DNA of 64,000 nt from Hoylesella buccalis ATCC 35310 (GTDB lineage Bacteria > Bacteroidota > Bacteroidia > Bacteroidales > Bacteroidaceae), in the NCBI RefSeq assembly GCF_025151385.1, contig NZ_CP102287.1, positions 1,674,001 to 1,738,000 on the forward strand. The letters are read 5' to 3'. The notes beneath the pieces were generated by a model that worked only from the letters and a program-made list of their open reading frames with translations, did not search any database and was not told the DNA's origin. The translations under genes and the position numbers were made by a program. Positions 18,440-27,673 of the stretch are shown here, one piece after another (the first letter of the stretch is position 1; each line of letters opens with the position of its first letter).

Positions 18440-18530
18440 TATAATTTATAGATAAATCTTTGTGAAATTAAGAAGTTTTAACGAGTGATTTTTTGCTTTT
18501 TCTTGCAATTTATCTCCGTTTGCGACTTCA

Positions 18531-19724
18531 TTATTTCAATTTTGCGAGAGCATCTTTCATTCTCTTGAGTGCTTCCCGAATGTTTTCATCGCTGGTGGCA
18601 TAGCTCATGCGTATGCACTCGGAATCGCCAAAGGCATCACCGCCCACAGTTGCAACGTGGCTTGTTTCAAGCAGATACATAGCCAGGTCGGTAGCACTGT
18701 TGATGGTATGCTGACCGTCACTCTTCCCAAAATAGCTGCTGCACTTGGGGAACAGATAGAAAGCTCCTTGTGGTTCATTCACCTCAAACCCGTCAATCTC
18801 TTTTGCCAACCGCACAATCAAGTCTCTTCTGCGTTGAAAAGCCTGACGCATCTCCTCCACACACGTTTGCTCTGTGACATAAGCTGCGAGCGCGGCACGC
18901 TGACTCACCGAGCACGGTCCGCTGGTGTATTGTCCTTGCAGCTTGTTACAGCCTTTCACAATCCACTCGGGAGCGGCGATGTATCCTATTCTCCAGCCTG
19001 TCATGGCATACGCCTTTGAAACGCCATTGACAAGAATGGTACGTTCCTTCATGCCGGGAAACTGTGCGATGCTCTCGTGTTGACCGATGTAGTTGATGTG
19101 CTCGTATATTTCATCAGCAAGCACAAACACGTCTTCATGCCTTTTGATGACGTTGGCTAATTGCTCCAGTTCCTCCTTCGAGTAAACACTCCCAGTAGGA
19201 TTACTGGGTGAGCAAAGTATCAACATGCGCGTCTTCGGCGTGATGGCAGCTTCCAACTGCTCGGGCGTCATCTTGAAGTTCTGTTCAAAACCAGCCTTCA
19301 CAATCACCGGATTTCCACCTGCCAGTTTGACCATCTGCGGATAACTCACCCAATACGGTGCTGGGATAATCACCTCGTCTCCATCGTCAACCAGTGCCAT
19401 CAGCGTGTTGCAAACGCTCTGCTTGGCGCCATTGGAAACCATGATCTCTGCAACATCGTAGCTGAGGTGGTTTTCTCTTTGCAGCTTCTCTGCGATAGCC
19501 TTCCTCAAGTCGGGGTACCCGGGCACGGGAGAATATTTCGAGTAATTCTCCTCGATAGCTTGCTTTGCAGCCACCTTGATATGGTCTGGCGTATTGAAAT
19601 CAGGCTCGCCCACACTCATGTTAATCACATCGATGCCTTGAGCTTTCATCTCACTGCTCTTTTGCGACATGGCGAGCGTGGCTGAAGGAGCCAGACGGTT
19701 CAGACGGTTTGATAGGTGTGCCAT
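18531..19724 (-). CDS. aspC: Aspartate aminotransferase-type PLP enzyme
   Basis: 397-residue class I/II aminotransferase, cytosolic, transferring amino groups between amino acids such as aspartate and 2-oxoglutarate. PLP-binding features are SPSNPTG (about 172-178), DEIYEHI (about 204) and the Schiff-base lysine K237 in VNGVSKAYAMTGWRIGY, with R245 in the same motif. The C-terminal IRMSYATSDENIREAL holds the substrate-carboxylate arginine. The subfamily resembles the prokaryotic aspartate/prephenate aminotransferases, so exact substrate range is uncertain. It is monocistronic, with a -7 element (19754-19761) 30 bp upstream. Confidence 0.9.
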   Translation of the reverse strand: MAHLSNRLNRLAPSATLAMSQKSSEMKAQGIDVINMSVGEPDFNTPDHIKVAAKQAIEENYSKYSPVPGYPDLRKAIAEKLQRENHLSYDVAEIMVSNGAKQSVCNTLMALVDDGDEVIIPAPYWVSYPQMVKLAGGNPVIVKAGFEQNFKMTPEQLEAAITPKTRMLILCSPSNPTGSVYSKEELEQLANVIKRHEDVFVLADEIYEHINYIGQHESIAQFPGMKERTILVNGVSKAYAMTGWRIGYIAAPEWIVKGCNKLQGQYTSGPCSVSQRAALAAYVTEQTCVEEMRQAFQRRRDLIVRLAKEIDGFEVNEPQGAFYLFPKCSSYFGKSDGQHTINSATDLAMYLLETSHVATVGGDAFGDSECIRMSYATSDENIREALKRMKDALAKLK

Positions 19725-19753
19725 TTATTTTACAATTGAATAGTTGTTGACTG

Positions 19754-19761
19754 CAAAAGTA
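19754..19761 (-). promoter_or_regulatory. -7 promoter element of the aminotransferase gene
   Basis: On the minus strand TACTTTTG (TAnnTTTG), 30 bp before the start codon. Confidence 0.5.
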
Positions 19762-19836
19762 GCATTTTTATTCTTTGAGGCGAAATAAAAGTGATATTAT
19801 TTCAACTATTGTTTTAGATTTGTAACATTCGGGCAG

Positions 19837-21048
19837 TTATTTGAGGTGCAGTTTATGCCCCATCCTTACCTGTTTGGTCTTCAGATAGCGCTCGTTGTAT
19901 CGGTTGGGGGTCACCTCAATGGGTACGATTTCGGCAATTTCCAATCCGTAGGCTTCCAGTCCAACGCGCTTTACGGGATTGTTGGTCAGCAGTCGCATCT
20001 TGTGTATGCCGAGGTGACGCAGCATCTGTGCGCCGCAGCCATAGTCCCGCTCATCGGGTTTGAAGCCCAAGTGTATGTTGGCATCCACGGTATCGTAGCC
20101 CTCTTCCTGCAACTTATAGGCTGCCACCTTATTCATAAGGCCTATACCCCGACCCTCTTGCTGCATGTAGATGACGACACCTTTCCCTTCTTTCTCAATC
20201 AGTTCCATCGACTTCTGCAGCTGCTGGCCGCAGTCACAACGCAAACTTCCCAGAGTATCGCCCGTGGCGCAAGAGGAGTGAACGCGAACCAGCACCGGTT
20301 CGTCCCGTTCCCACTTGCCCTTCACCAAGGCCATGTGTTCCAAGCCGTTGCTCTGTTGTCTGAAAGGTATGAGGTGAAAATGGCCGTATCGGGTGGGCAT
20401 GTCTACCTCGTCGCCCACTTCTATGATTGATTCCTTTTCCAGTCTATAGGCGATGAGATCAGCGATGGTGATGATTTTCAGTCCCCACTCCGTGGCCAAC
20501 TTTTGCAATTCGGGCATGCGAGCCATGGAGCCATCTTCGTTCATGATTTCCATCAGGGCCCCGGCGGGATAAAGTCCGGCCAATCGGCACAGGTCTACGG
20601 CAGCCTCGGTATGTCCACTTCGCCTCAACACACCGTTGTCTTGCGCATACAGCGGATTGATGTGTCCCGGTCTTCCAAATGTCTGCGGGGTGGATGTTGG
20701 GTCTGCCAGTGCCTTGATGGTGGCAGCCCTGTCATGAGCCGACACGCCCGTAGTGCATCCTTCCAGCTTGTCTACGGTCACGGTAAATGGGGTTCCCAGC
20801 ACCGATGTGTTGTCTGTCACTTGATGCGGAAGATCCAACTCCTCGCACCTGGACAACGTGATGGGGGCACAAAGCACGCCGCGGGCGTGTTTCAGCATGA
20901 AGTTCACTTTCTCGGGAGTAATCTTCTCAGCTGCGATAATGAGATCGCCTTCGTTCTCTCTGTCTTCATCATCCACAACGATGACAAACTTGCCTTCCTT
21001 GAAATCTTTGAGCGCATCCTCGATGCTGGCCAGTTTAAAGTTTTCCAT
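19837..21048 (-). CDS. ribBA: Bifunctional DHBP synthase / GTP cyclohydrolase II
   Basis: Catalyses the two entry steps of riboflavin synthesis. The N-terminal RibB domain (about 1-205) makes 3,4-dihydroxy-2-butanone 4-phosphate from ribulose 5-phosphate and has the acidic motif [10 protein letters not shown]. The C-terminal RibA domain (about 206-403) opens GTP; its zinc-binding cysteines are in [18 protein letters not shown], with [11 protein letters not shown] and NNPVKRVGL following. The fused 403-residue form is normal for Bacteroidetes. It lies 29 bp downstream of an LptF/G-type permease gene. No FMN riboswitch is visible in that short gap. Confidence 0.95.
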   Translation of the reverse strand: MENFKLASIEDALKDFKEGKFVIVVDDEDRENEGDLIIAAEKITPEKVNFMLKHARGVLCAPITLSRCEELDLPHQVTDNTSVLGTPFTVTVDKLEGCTTGVSAHDRAATIKALADPTSTPQTFGRPGHINPLYAQDNGVLRRSGHTEAAVDLCRLAGLYPAGALMEIMNEDGSMARMPELQKLATEWGLKIITIADLIAYRLEKESIIEVGDEVDMPTRYGHFHLIPFRQQSNGLEHMALVKGKWERDEPVLVRVHSSCATGDTLGSLRCDCGQQLQKSMELIEKEGKGVVIYMQQEGRGIGLMNKVAAYKLQEEGYDTVDANIHLGFKPDERDYGCGAQMLRHLGIHKMRLLTNNPVKRVGLEAYGLEIAEIVPIEVTPNRYNERYLKTKQVRMGHKLHLK

Positions 21049-21077
21049 ATCGTATATAGCTATATATAAAAGAGGTG

Positions 21078-22985
21078 TTATTTTGAATGAATTATTTTCG
21101 TAATTTGCTCGGTCACCGCATCATTTGTCTGCACGATTTGTTTGAGGTCGCGCAGCAACCGAATCCTAAATCGCCACATTCTAAGGTAAAAGAACAGTCC
21201 CAGCGGGATGATGATGGCCGAAACGATGTTCAGCCACTTGCGCTCGAAGGGACGCGTGTGGGCCTTTACAGCCAGCACGGGATAGCTGTTCAGCTCGTTC
21301 AAGATCACTTTGTCCCGGGTGTTCGTAAGGTCATCTATCACTTTTTCAAGTTCATTGCTGATGCGTTCCACCTCGTGGTCGGGCTGGTATCTAAAGAACA
21401 CCTGCACCACGTTGGGCAGCGATTTCAACCGATGTTCCTCGACATATCGTCTGATGTCGTCGTTCATGTTTAGCAACAATTGCCTGTCTTCGAGATAGTT
21501 TGGATCTTCGATGATTACTTCCTTGCCGTATACATGACGCTTGGTTCGCCAGCCCAGCGCTTTCATAATAACGGCTTTCCACTGATCGATGTTGAACACC
21601 ATAGAGTCACGGTTGGCCTTGTATGTAACAAAGCCCGCCAAGGGGATGAGCACCGCAGGAGCCAGACCCTTGCCAAATTCCACCGTCCACATGTCGCCAC
21701 GCGCCATTCGGTAACCCGTGTTGTCAAGAAGGTAATACACAATGAAGACCAGCACCGACACAATCACGGGGATACCCAGACCTCCTTTACGGATGATGGC
21801 GCCCAGCGGTGCGCCGATGAAAAAGAAGATGATGCACGTCAGGGCCAGTGTAAACTTGTTAATCATCTCAATATAATGCTCCCGAAGCAGCCTGTCGCCA
21901 TCACTGGTTATCATGCTTCTGAAGTTAAGCTCGGTCATCTCCGACTGAACGGAACTGAGTGCCATGTTCACCGCGCTCAATTTCTGGTCTTTGGTTAATT
22001 TGTTGTATAGCGAGTCGAAATGGTATGTTTTGCCTTGCGCTAATTTCACAGCGGCCAGCGAATCTCTTTTATTGACTTTCGGTATGCGATAATACATTCG
22101 TTGCGCATCGTCATAGATGCTGCGTCCCACGCTGTCGTACGTCATACTGAGCGAGTCGATGCCCGAAGTGAGCTGCGACAAACTTTTTGCCTTGGCGTTG
22201 TTGGACAGCGCAGCGGCATCGGTCATGTTGAAATCGCCATCGTAGTCGAGCACGATTCGTTTGTCGGCAAAGGTCTCTCGGCGGTAAGGAATGCTGGCAC
22301 TGGCGCCCAGTTCCTGCGACTGCATGTTCTCAAACCATTCTCCACTCCACAGGGTCAGCAGCAGGTGTTTCTTGTCGGCCGTAGTCTGGAGCATGCCCGA
22401 ATCGGCTAAAATGATGGCTTGATCCTCGTAGCTGCCCGTCATCCTGTAAATCATGATGCCGTACAACTTGCCGGTGTCCATGTCCTTTTTTTGCACATAA
22501 AGATTGCTGTTGGGGATGCCGTCGTAGAAGATGCCTTCAGGAATCTCAAGCTCCGGATTCTTCTGCGACATCGAAATCATCAGCTGCGCCATCTTCATGT
22601 TAGCGCTGGGGCCTACATAGTTTTGAAAATAAAAAGAACAAAAGCAGACAACCACAGAAATGAGGATGAGCGAACGAAAGGTTCGCATGGTTGATATGCC
22701 CGCCGACTTGATGGCCGTGAGCTCGCTACTCTCGCCTAAATTGCCAAACGTGATGAGGGACGACAGCAAGATGGCCAGCGGCAAAGCCTGTGGAACGAGA
22801 AACAAGCCCATGTACCAAAAGAACTGCGCCATGACCTCCATGGACAGTCCTTTGCCAATAAGCACGTCGACATACCTCCACAAGAACTGCATCATCAGTA
22901 CGAACTGACAGATGAAGAAGGTTCCGGCAAACAGCAGTCCAAATTGCTTGGCGATGAATAAATCTAATTTCTTGATACGAAACAT
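21078..22985 (-). CDS. LptF/LptG-family (YjgP/YjgQ) permease
   Basis: 635-residue inner-membrane protein of the lipopolysaccharide-export permease family, which with LptB extracts LPS for transport to the outer membrane. The start [24 protein letters not shown] is typical, with about three N-terminal helices, a large periplasmic jellyroll (about 110-370), and three more helices from [27 protein letters not shown]. The family motif GAIIRKGG is visible. A C-terminal extension of about 150 residues, with a further hydrophobic stretch ([20 protein letters not shown]), makes it longer than the roughly 360-residue proteobacterial proteins. LptF and LptG cannot be told apart here. Confidence 0.9.
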   Translation of the reverse strand: MFRIKKLDLFIAKQFGLLFAGTFFICQFVLMMQFLWRYVDVLIGKGLSMEVMAQFFWYMGLFLVPQALPLAILLSSLITFGNLGESSELTAIKSAGISTMRTFRSLILISVVVCFCSFYFQNYVGPSANMKMAQLMISMSQKNPELEIPEGIFYDGIPNSNLYVQKKDMDTGKLYGIMIYRMTGSYEDQAIILADSGMLQTTADKKHLLLTLWSGEWFENMQSQELGASASIPYRRETFADKRIVLDYDGDFNMTDAAALSNNAKAKSLSQLTSGIDSLSMTYDSVGRSIYDDAQRMYYRIPKVNKRDSLAAVKLAQGKTYHFDSLYNKLTKDQKLSAVNMALSSVQSEMTELNFRSMITSDGDRLLREHYIEMINKFTLALTCIIFFFIGAPLGAIIRKGGLGIPVIVSVLVFIVYYLLDNTGYRMARGDMWTVEFGKGLAPAVLIPLAGFVTYKANRDSMVFNIDQWKAVIMKALGWRTKRHVYGKEVIIEDPNYLEDRQLLLNMNDDIRRYVEEHRLKSLPNVVQVFFRYQPDHEVERISNELEKVIDDLTNTRDKVILNELNSYPVLAVKAHTRPFERKWLNIVSAIIIPLGLFFYLRMWRFRIRLLRDLKQIVQTNDAVTEQITKIIHSK

Positions 22986-23694
22986 CTAAGCCCTTACTAT
23001 GTTGTACACGTGTACGAACAATGTGCAAAAATAGCATAAAAAAATAAGATATGCTCCTATTTTCGCTTTTTTAAGCATGATGTCCACGGCTCGTGCATTG
23101 ATAAAAGGTAGTTGGTTGTCAAAAACCAACATGGTTCATCACCATACATCAAACCCGTACGGCATGATTATTCGCCTTGCTCATCAACTTATTATCACGG
23201 TACGCCTGAGCAATGGCACCTAATGAAAAGTTATCATTTTTCTTGACAAGTACCCTCTCATATTTTGTTTATTTGTCAGCGACCTGCCAAGTGCTCGCAA
23301 ATATTGAAATTATACACAAAAACCATATCTCCTTATCTATCAAGCTATTGTGACTGCCACGACTCATCTTGGCACGTTTTACTCATGTTTTTTCACGTTA
23401 TAAACCGCATTTTAGCCGCAAAAAGGATACGTTTGATGGTCTAAAGTGATGTAGATAGGAGGAGAAAAGCATGCAGTTTGGCATCATAATGCAATGCTTT
23501 TGTCACCAACAAGCCGCTCTTCTTGTTCAGCAAGCGAGGTTTGTAGCGCATTTGCCTACTGATTTTTTCTATTTCAACATTTTACAGGAGGCTTTTTTTT
23601 GTCATTTTTGCGGACAAAGCCAAGAATGGGAAAAAGAAGAAAGCGCCACATCTAGGGTCGCGATGAAACGTGTTTGAGGAAGCAAACCGCCTAC
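22986..23694. other. 709-bp gene-free gap
   Basis: No convincing coding sequence. It contains the presumed minus-strand -7 element of the lptF/G-type gene (TATTTTTG, 23026-23033 complement), a short hairpin GTTGGTT/AACCAAC (23111-23130) and one copy of a dispersed 39-bp repeat (23163-23201). The one plus-strand frame of 68 codons (23471-23677) has no recognisable features. Confidence 0.5.
23163..23201. repeat. Dispersed 39-bp repeat, copy 1 of 3
   Basis: Starts CATGATTATTCGCC and continues with gctcatcaact and tatcac. Near-identical blocks occur at 32749-32787 and 36780-36818, both downstream of a GH97 3' end. Confidence 0.7.
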
Positions 23695-24093
23695 TTAAAG
23701 ACCACTGAACTGTCGCAAACGCAACAAGTTGTCCTCCCACAAATCTTTCAAGGTATCTACATCGTCATCGTCGGCAAAATCGGTAATCACGAGAATGTAA
23801 TCGTCCGTTATGTCGCACTTTTCCATGCGCAGCTCCACGTATGCATTCGCGTCTTCCTCATCCAGCCATCTGAAACGCAGGTAATGAAATTTAACCTTAG
23901 CAACCACTTTAGCTTGTCGTGTTTCATGATGCGCATAAAGTTCACCCCATCTGAAATTCAATAGGTCACCCTGTTTCTGTATGTCATCGGCCAGCCATCG
24001 ACCCAACTGATCTGGCTCACTGATCAGATTCCAGATGATACTTTGCGAATTAGACTTTAACTCTCTCTCTATTTTGACTTGTTGTTTGGGCAT
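23695..24093 (-). CDS. START-like (AHSA1/SRPBCC) domain protein
   Basis: About 132 residues from the preferred start MPKQQVKIERELKS; the frame also has an upstream ATG at 24120. The inner start is chosen because the family usually begins directly with the first beta strand. The pattern of a first strand, NSQSIIWNLISEPDQLGRWLADDI, then alternating strands and a long C-terminal helix (DTLKDLWEDNLLRLRQFSGL), fits the helix-grip fold of START-like proteins. These bind hydrophobic ligands or act as co-chaperones; the function here is unknown. A -7 element (TATATTTG, 24131-24138 minus) lies upstream. Confidence 0.78.
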   Translation of the reverse strand: MPKQQVKIERELKSNSQSIIWNLISEPDQLGRWLADDIQKQGDLLNFRWGELYAHHETRQAKVVAKVKFHYLRFRWLDEEDANAYVELRMEKCDITDDYILVITDFADDDDVDTLKDLWEDNLLRLRQFSGL

Positions 24094-24177
24094 GTCGAGT
24101 AGTTTCTTGGTGATAATCATGTATTACGTACAAATATAGCAAAATTTATTGTAACGAAATAAAAAAATATATTTTTA

Positions 24178-24208
24178 TTGTGTATTTAAAAAGATTGTAG
24201 TATCTTTG
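24178..24208 (+). promoter_or_regulatory. Promoter of the tRNA-Met gene
   Basis: TTG at 24178-24180, a 20-bp spacer, then TATCTTTG at 24201-24208. The tRNA begins 21 bp after the -7 element. Confidence 0.7.
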
Positions 24209-24228
24209 CAGCCGCAAATGAGTGATAT

Positions 24229-24302
24229 GGCGGGATAGCTCAGCTGGTTAGAGCGCATGATTCATAATCATGAGGTCACCGGTTCAATCCCGGTTCCCGC
24301 TA
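24229..24302 (+). tRNA. tRNA-Met (CAT anticodon)
   Basis: Folds as a cloverleaf. The acceptor stem is GGCGGGA with TCCCGCT (the first pair is G-U), the D arm is GCTCAGCTGGTTAGAGC, and the anticodon loop TTCATAA has CAT at 24263-24265 in the stem CATGA/TCATG. The T arm is ACCGG TTCAATC CCGGT. CCA is not encoded. A CAT anticodon could also be tRNA-Ile after lysidine modification; elongator Met is favoured but not proven. Accessory DNA begins just downstream. Confidence 0.93.
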
Positions 24303-24313
24303 CATTGAGAATT

Positions 24314-24345
24314 AAGGAGTTACGGCAACGTAACTCCTTTTTTAT
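24314..24345 (+). terminator. Terminator after tRNA-Met
   Basis: Perfect 11-bp stem (AAGGAGTTACG at 24314-24324 with CGTAACTCCTT at 24329-24339), a GCAA tetraloop, then a T run. Confidence 0.9.
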
Positions 24346-24366
24346 TTCCATCGGTGAACTTTTGGT

Positions 24367-24374
24367 GAACTTTC
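24367..24374 (+). repeat. 8-bp target duplication of ISAon1 copy 1 (left)
   Basis: GAACTTTC directly before the left inverted repeat. The identical octamer follows the right end at 25818-25825. It arises in a stretch with two tandem GGTGAACTTT repeats (24354-24373). Confidence 0.93.
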
Positions 24375-24451
24375 GGGTCAGTCGTAAAACCCAGTTGCAA
24401 CCCTCTCCCTCTCATGCACATAATTTCATAGGTATTTGTTATCTTTGCATC

Positions 24452-24796
24452 ATGAAGACCGAGCAATTGTTGCGTTGTATCTTTCCAGAGATACTCGCAG
24501 ATTATTTTGATGTGATAGATATCCAAGAGAGTATTTCCCAGATAGACTTCTGGTTGGATGAGCGTAACTTTATGGAAGAGGTAGACCGCAAGTCTGGCAC
24601 AGTAAGCAGTTACGGCTTTACCGCCGAACGGGTTGTCCAAGACTTTCCCCTTCGTGGCAAGCCCGTTTACCTTCATGTCCGCCGTCGAAAATGGCGTGAC
24701 AGTTCCACGGGTGAGATATTCAGTTATTCTTACGATGACTTGACGGCTGAGGGCAGCAAACTATCCCCTGAGTTCGTTTCTTTTTTAAAAGAATAG
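24452..24796 (+). CDS. ISAon1-type transposase, N-terminal region protein (ORF1)
   Basis: 114 residues (MKTEQLLRCIFPEIL...), matching the N-terminal region protein that accompanies ISAon1 transposases. It probably contains the zinc-finger/DNA-binding part. The ATG lies 4 bp after TATCTTTG (24440-24447), an internal promoter -7 element. The last codons read through TTTTTTAAAA (24781-24790) just before the stop, where the frame of the next ORF overlaps. Confidence 0.9.
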   Translation: MKTEQLLRCIFPEILADYFDVIDIQESISQIDFWLDERNFMEEVDRKSGTVSSYGFTAERVVQDFPLRGKPVYLHVRRRKWRDSSTGEIFSYSYDDLTAEGSKLSPEFVSFLKE

Positions 24797-24911
24797 AATT
24801 GAGTCTACTGCGGAGAGCATTACAGGTATCGGCTCTCACTATGGCGTAGACGGCAAGCAACTTTCCACACAATACAAGGAGCATTTCAGCGATTATCGCC
24901 AGTGGGAGCAG

Positions 24912-25781
24912 TTGTCGCATGCTGGAGACTGGCTGCTGTTTGATGAGAACCTGGGAGAGAGCCTGAGTATCGATGAGACTTGTCTGAGCAGCGGTGAGGT
25001 CTATACATTTCTGACCAACAAGGCTGGCAAAGGTGGCAAGGGTACGCTGGTAGCTGTGGTCAGGGGAACAAAAGCCGAAGATGTGATCCGTGTTCTGGAA
25101 AAGATTGACCTTTCCAAAAGAAAGACTGTCAAGGAGATAACGCTCGACTTGTCTTCCTCTATGATGATCATTGCGCGCACGGTGTTCCCCAAGGCACTCA
25201 TCACCAGTGACAGGTTTCATGTGCAGAAGCTTTACTATGACGCTTTGGACGACATGCGCATAGCCTACCGGTGGATGGCAAGGGACAGAGAAAATGAGGA
25301 GATGAAGGAAGCCAAGGAGCGAGGCGAGCCCTATAGACCATTCAGGTACAGCAACGGTGATACCCGCAAGCAACTACTTGCCAGAGCGAAGTTTATACTG
25401 ACTAAACACAAGTCCAAGTGGACAGAATCGCAAAGGCTAAGGGCTGAAATAATCTTTGAAAACTACCCGGAACTCAAAAAAGCCTATGACTTGGCTATGG
25501 AACTTACCGACATTTATAATGCCAGAAGCATCAAGGATGCGGCAAGATTGAAACTGGCAAGGTGGTTTAATAAGGTGGAGAAATTGGGGGTGGACAACTT
25601 CTATACGGTGATTGACACCTTTAAGAACCATTATGATACCATACTCAATTTCTTTGTCAACAGAGCCACAAATGCCAATGCTGAATCCTTCAACGCAAAA
25701 GTCAAAGCCTTCAGGGCACAGTTCAGGGGAGGAACGGATATTCCTTTCTTCCTTTACAGGCTTATGAAATTATGTGCATGA
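24912..25781 (+). CDS. ISAon1-type transposase, catalytic protein (ORF2)
   Basis: DDE transposase of the ISL3 type, 289 residues from a TTG. The frame is in fact open from 24789, overlapping the end of ORF1 in the +1 frame, with no ATG in that stretch. This suggests either a non-ATG start or recoding from ORF1. Candidate catalytic residues are D in SIDETCLSS, D in ITSDRFHVQKL and E in NANAESFNAKVKAFRAQF. The stop codon lies within the right inverted repeat. Confidence 0.9.
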   Translation: MSHAGDWLLFDENLGESLSIDETCLSSGEVYTFLTNKAGKGGKGTLVAVVRGTKAEDVIRVLEKIDLSKRKTVKEITLDLSSSMMIIARTVFPKALITSDRFHVQKLYYDALDDMRIAYRWMARDRENEEMKEAKERGEPYRPFRYSNGDTRKQLLARAKFILTKHKSKWTESQRLRAEIIFENYPELKKAYDLAMELTDIYNARSIKDAARLKLARWFNKVEKLGVDNFYTVIDTFKNHYDTILNFFVNRATNANAESFNAKVKAFRAQFRGGTDIPFFLYRLMKLCA

Positions 25782-25817
25782 GGGGAGAGGGTTGCAACTG
25801 GGTTTTACGACTGACCC

Positions 25818-25825
25818 GAACTTTC
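25818..25825 (+). repeat. 8-bp target duplication of ISAon1 copy 1 (right)
   Basis: GAACTTTC, identical to 24367-24374. Confidence 0.93.
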
Positions 25826-25940
25826 TGGATGCAGAAACTCAAGGTCATTGATGATACGGACTGCAGTGATTTTGTTGTTTTGATACCAAGCTAATACCGA
25901 AGCTTTTTCTATACTATTTTTCACCGCTACTTCTATTTTA

Positions 25941-26960
25941 TTATTCAGCCAGTCCCCTAAATCTGTCTATAAGTTCCTTTATTCTTTCTAACAAACTCTC
26001 AAAAGACAAATGATTGCCATATATGAAGTCATGTGTCATTTGTTCGTAATCTTTTTTCCAGTCGCCTAATACGGATGAAGGTGGATAAAAGTCGATAGTG
26101 TCTCTTTTCAGTTTGTCATAATCTACGTATTTGAGGGCATAGAAAGTACGGCGATGCTCTACAATTTCGTCATAAAGTTGTTTGTCTTTCAACGCTTGAA
26201 TACCGTAACTGGTATCCATTAGTTTTTCTAAATCGTATAAATGGCGACTCATTCTCATTGCGCGCGGATGCTCCTTCTGAAACTCCTCACATAACAGAAA
26301 AGCCTTTTCAAGGAATGTCCTTGTTGGAAGGACTGTCCCAAACATAACTTGGGAATCGGCATCATCATCCGGAAAAAGCTGAGATATATACGATTGTAAA
26401 TTGACATTAGTCGTAGGCTCTTCCATTGACAAGCAACTTATTTCAATTTTAACCCAAGATGAAACATAGTTGTTGCTGTTGGGAACGACACTTTTATAAT
26501 CAACCATGATTACTGTAGGATCCTTATCGGAATCTATAGGCTTAAATCCATCCTTAGTTTCTACATGCGTCACATTCCTCACGTCAAAATCAACAACACC
26601 CATTTGATTCAAGGCTTGCTCTAATTCAGGTTTCAAGAACTCCTGAATATAAGAACGTGATTTCTTTCTAAGTCGTTCACGTTGACTTTTAGATGTTGAC
26701 AATATGGAGAAATCTCCTTCACGCCTAATTGATAAATCGATATCTTCGCTAAAACGTTCTATCAAGCCGAAACCTTTAGAAAGCGAAGTGCCACCTTTAA
26801 AATTGAGCAAATGGGAAATAGAGGTCATAGATAGAGCTTTAAGCACTATTATCACCCACCAATCCTTTTCTATTGCGACTGGCGAGAGATGCAGCTCTCT
26901 GCTGACAGCATCCAGCATAACCAAACGTTCTTGAGAACTATATAGTTGCCAATGTTTCAT
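25941..26960 (-). CDS. AbiEii-type nucleotidyltransferase toxin
   Basis: 339-residue protein with the nucleotidyltransferase motif of the AbiEii/MenT family: KGGTSLSKGFG (G56-G57) followed by SEDIDLSI with acidic residues D73 and D75. A downstream acidic and helical region (LYDLEKLMDT) is also typical. Proteins of this family form type IV toxin-antitoxin or abortive-infection systems against phage, modifying tRNA or similar targets. The upstream gene 4 bp away is the expected antitoxin partner. It is flanked by an ISAon1 element and a HipBA-like pair, forming a small defence island after tRNA-Met. Confidence 0.88.
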   Translation of the reverse strand: MKHWQLYSSQERLVMLDAVSRELHLSPVAIEKDWWVIIVLKALSMTSISHLLNFKGGTSLSKGFGLIERFSEDIDLSIRREGDFSILSTSKSQRERLRKKSRSYIQEFLKPELEQALNQMGVVDFDVRNVTHVETKDGFKPIDSDKDPTVIMVDYKSVVPNSNNYVSSWVKIEISCLSMEEPTTNVNLQSYISQLFPDDDADSQVMFGTVLPTRTFLEKAFLLCEEFQKEHPRAMRMSRHLYDLEKLMDTSYGIQALKDKQLYDEIVEHRRTFYALKYVDYDKLKRDTIDFYPPSSVLGDWKKDYEQMTHDFIYGNHLSFESLLERIKELIDRFRGLAE

Positions 26961-26964
26961 GTCA

Positions 26965-27573
26965 CTATTTTATTATTTCCTTAAAAACGTTTTGCATCCA
27001 TGCGGGTGCCAAGGGTATATCTTTTTTAATATATGGAACCTCTGCAGGATTATCCTGAATAAGTTTATACAGGGTAGACAAATCTTCCTCTGTAACCTTT
27101 CCCTTTCCTATATTGCGCAAAGCCTGAACCAACATTGACATTAATCTACTTTTATAAGCAAAGTTTCGTGGTACACTTCGAACAAATTTAATCTCATGCC
27201 CATCCACTTTTACAGTTCTTGAAGATCCTGTCGTCAAATAATTCACTTTCATTGGAACTTGGGTAGATAGTCCCAAAATGTTGAGAGCCGTAGCCCCCGT
27301 AGGCATAATCTCTACTTGATCTCGTTTTGCAATGGCTTCGGCTATCTCATATATAGACGGTCTTAGAGGGCCAAATTTGGTAATAACAGACTTGCAATAT
27401 ATGCCAGGTGCCAGACGCTCAATAAGTCCTTTTTGTTCTGCAATACTCAACACCTGCTGAACATAATTAGCACTGCTTATGTCAGTAAAATCGCTGATAA
27501 AACACACACAAGGTGCTTTCATCTTGTTCAAGCGATCAAGTATTTGTTTTGTACTCCCAGAATCAATTAACAT
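26965..27573 (-). CDS. AbiEi-like antitoxin/transcriptional regulator (DUF6088 type)
   Basis: 202 residues with an N-terminal winged-helix region (FTDISSANYVQQVLSIAEQKGLIERLAPGIYCKS), ending in the turn that precedes a domain starting PTGATALNILGLSTQVP. This matches the AbiEi antitoxin layout (winged helix plus AbiEi C-terminal-like domain). It sits 4 bp upstream of the AbiEii-like gene in the canonical antitoxin-toxin order. Antitoxins of this class repress their own promoter, which would be in the 100-bp gap with hipA. The DUF number is from memory. Confidence 0.82.
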   Translation of the reverse strand: MLIDSGSTKQILDRLNKMKAPCVCFISDFTDISSANYVQQVLSIAEQKGLIERLAPGIYCKSVITKFGPLRPSIYEIAEAIAKRDQVEIMPTGATALNILGLSTQVPMKVNYLTTGSSRTVKVDGHEIKFVRSVPRNFAYKSRLMSMLVQALRNIGKGKVTEEDLSTLYKLIQDNPAEVPYIKKDIPLAPAWMQNVFKEIIK

Positions 27574-27673
27574 TCTTTTATAGTAATTTTTATCAATAAT
27601 TCATAGGCGAAGATAGGGATTATATTACCATATTCCAAATAATTCTTTAAATTTCTATCCTACAGAGCAATTA

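Larger units (their letters stand above)
24375..25817 (+). mobile_element. ISAon1-like element (ISL3 superfamily), copy 1, complete
   Basis: 1443-bp insertion sequence bounded by long, nearly perfect inverted repeats of about 57 bp. The left end starts GGGTCAGTCGTAAAACCCAG and the right end is its complement, differing by one indel in the CTCTCCC tract. It is flanked by an 8-bp duplication GAACTTTC, so it inserted by simple transposition. Two frames encode the transposase, and the second ends inside the right inverted repeat. About 99% identical to copy 2 at 62465-63906, so both moved recently. Confidence 0.95.

Noticed and set aside
21049..21077. Possible FMN riboswitch before ribBA
   Set aside because: Only 29 bp separate ribBA from the upstream permease gene, far too short for an RFN element.
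23471..23677. 68-codon plus-strand frame in the 709-bp gap
   Set aside because: Odd composition, no recognisable domain, no promoter or ribosome-binding context.
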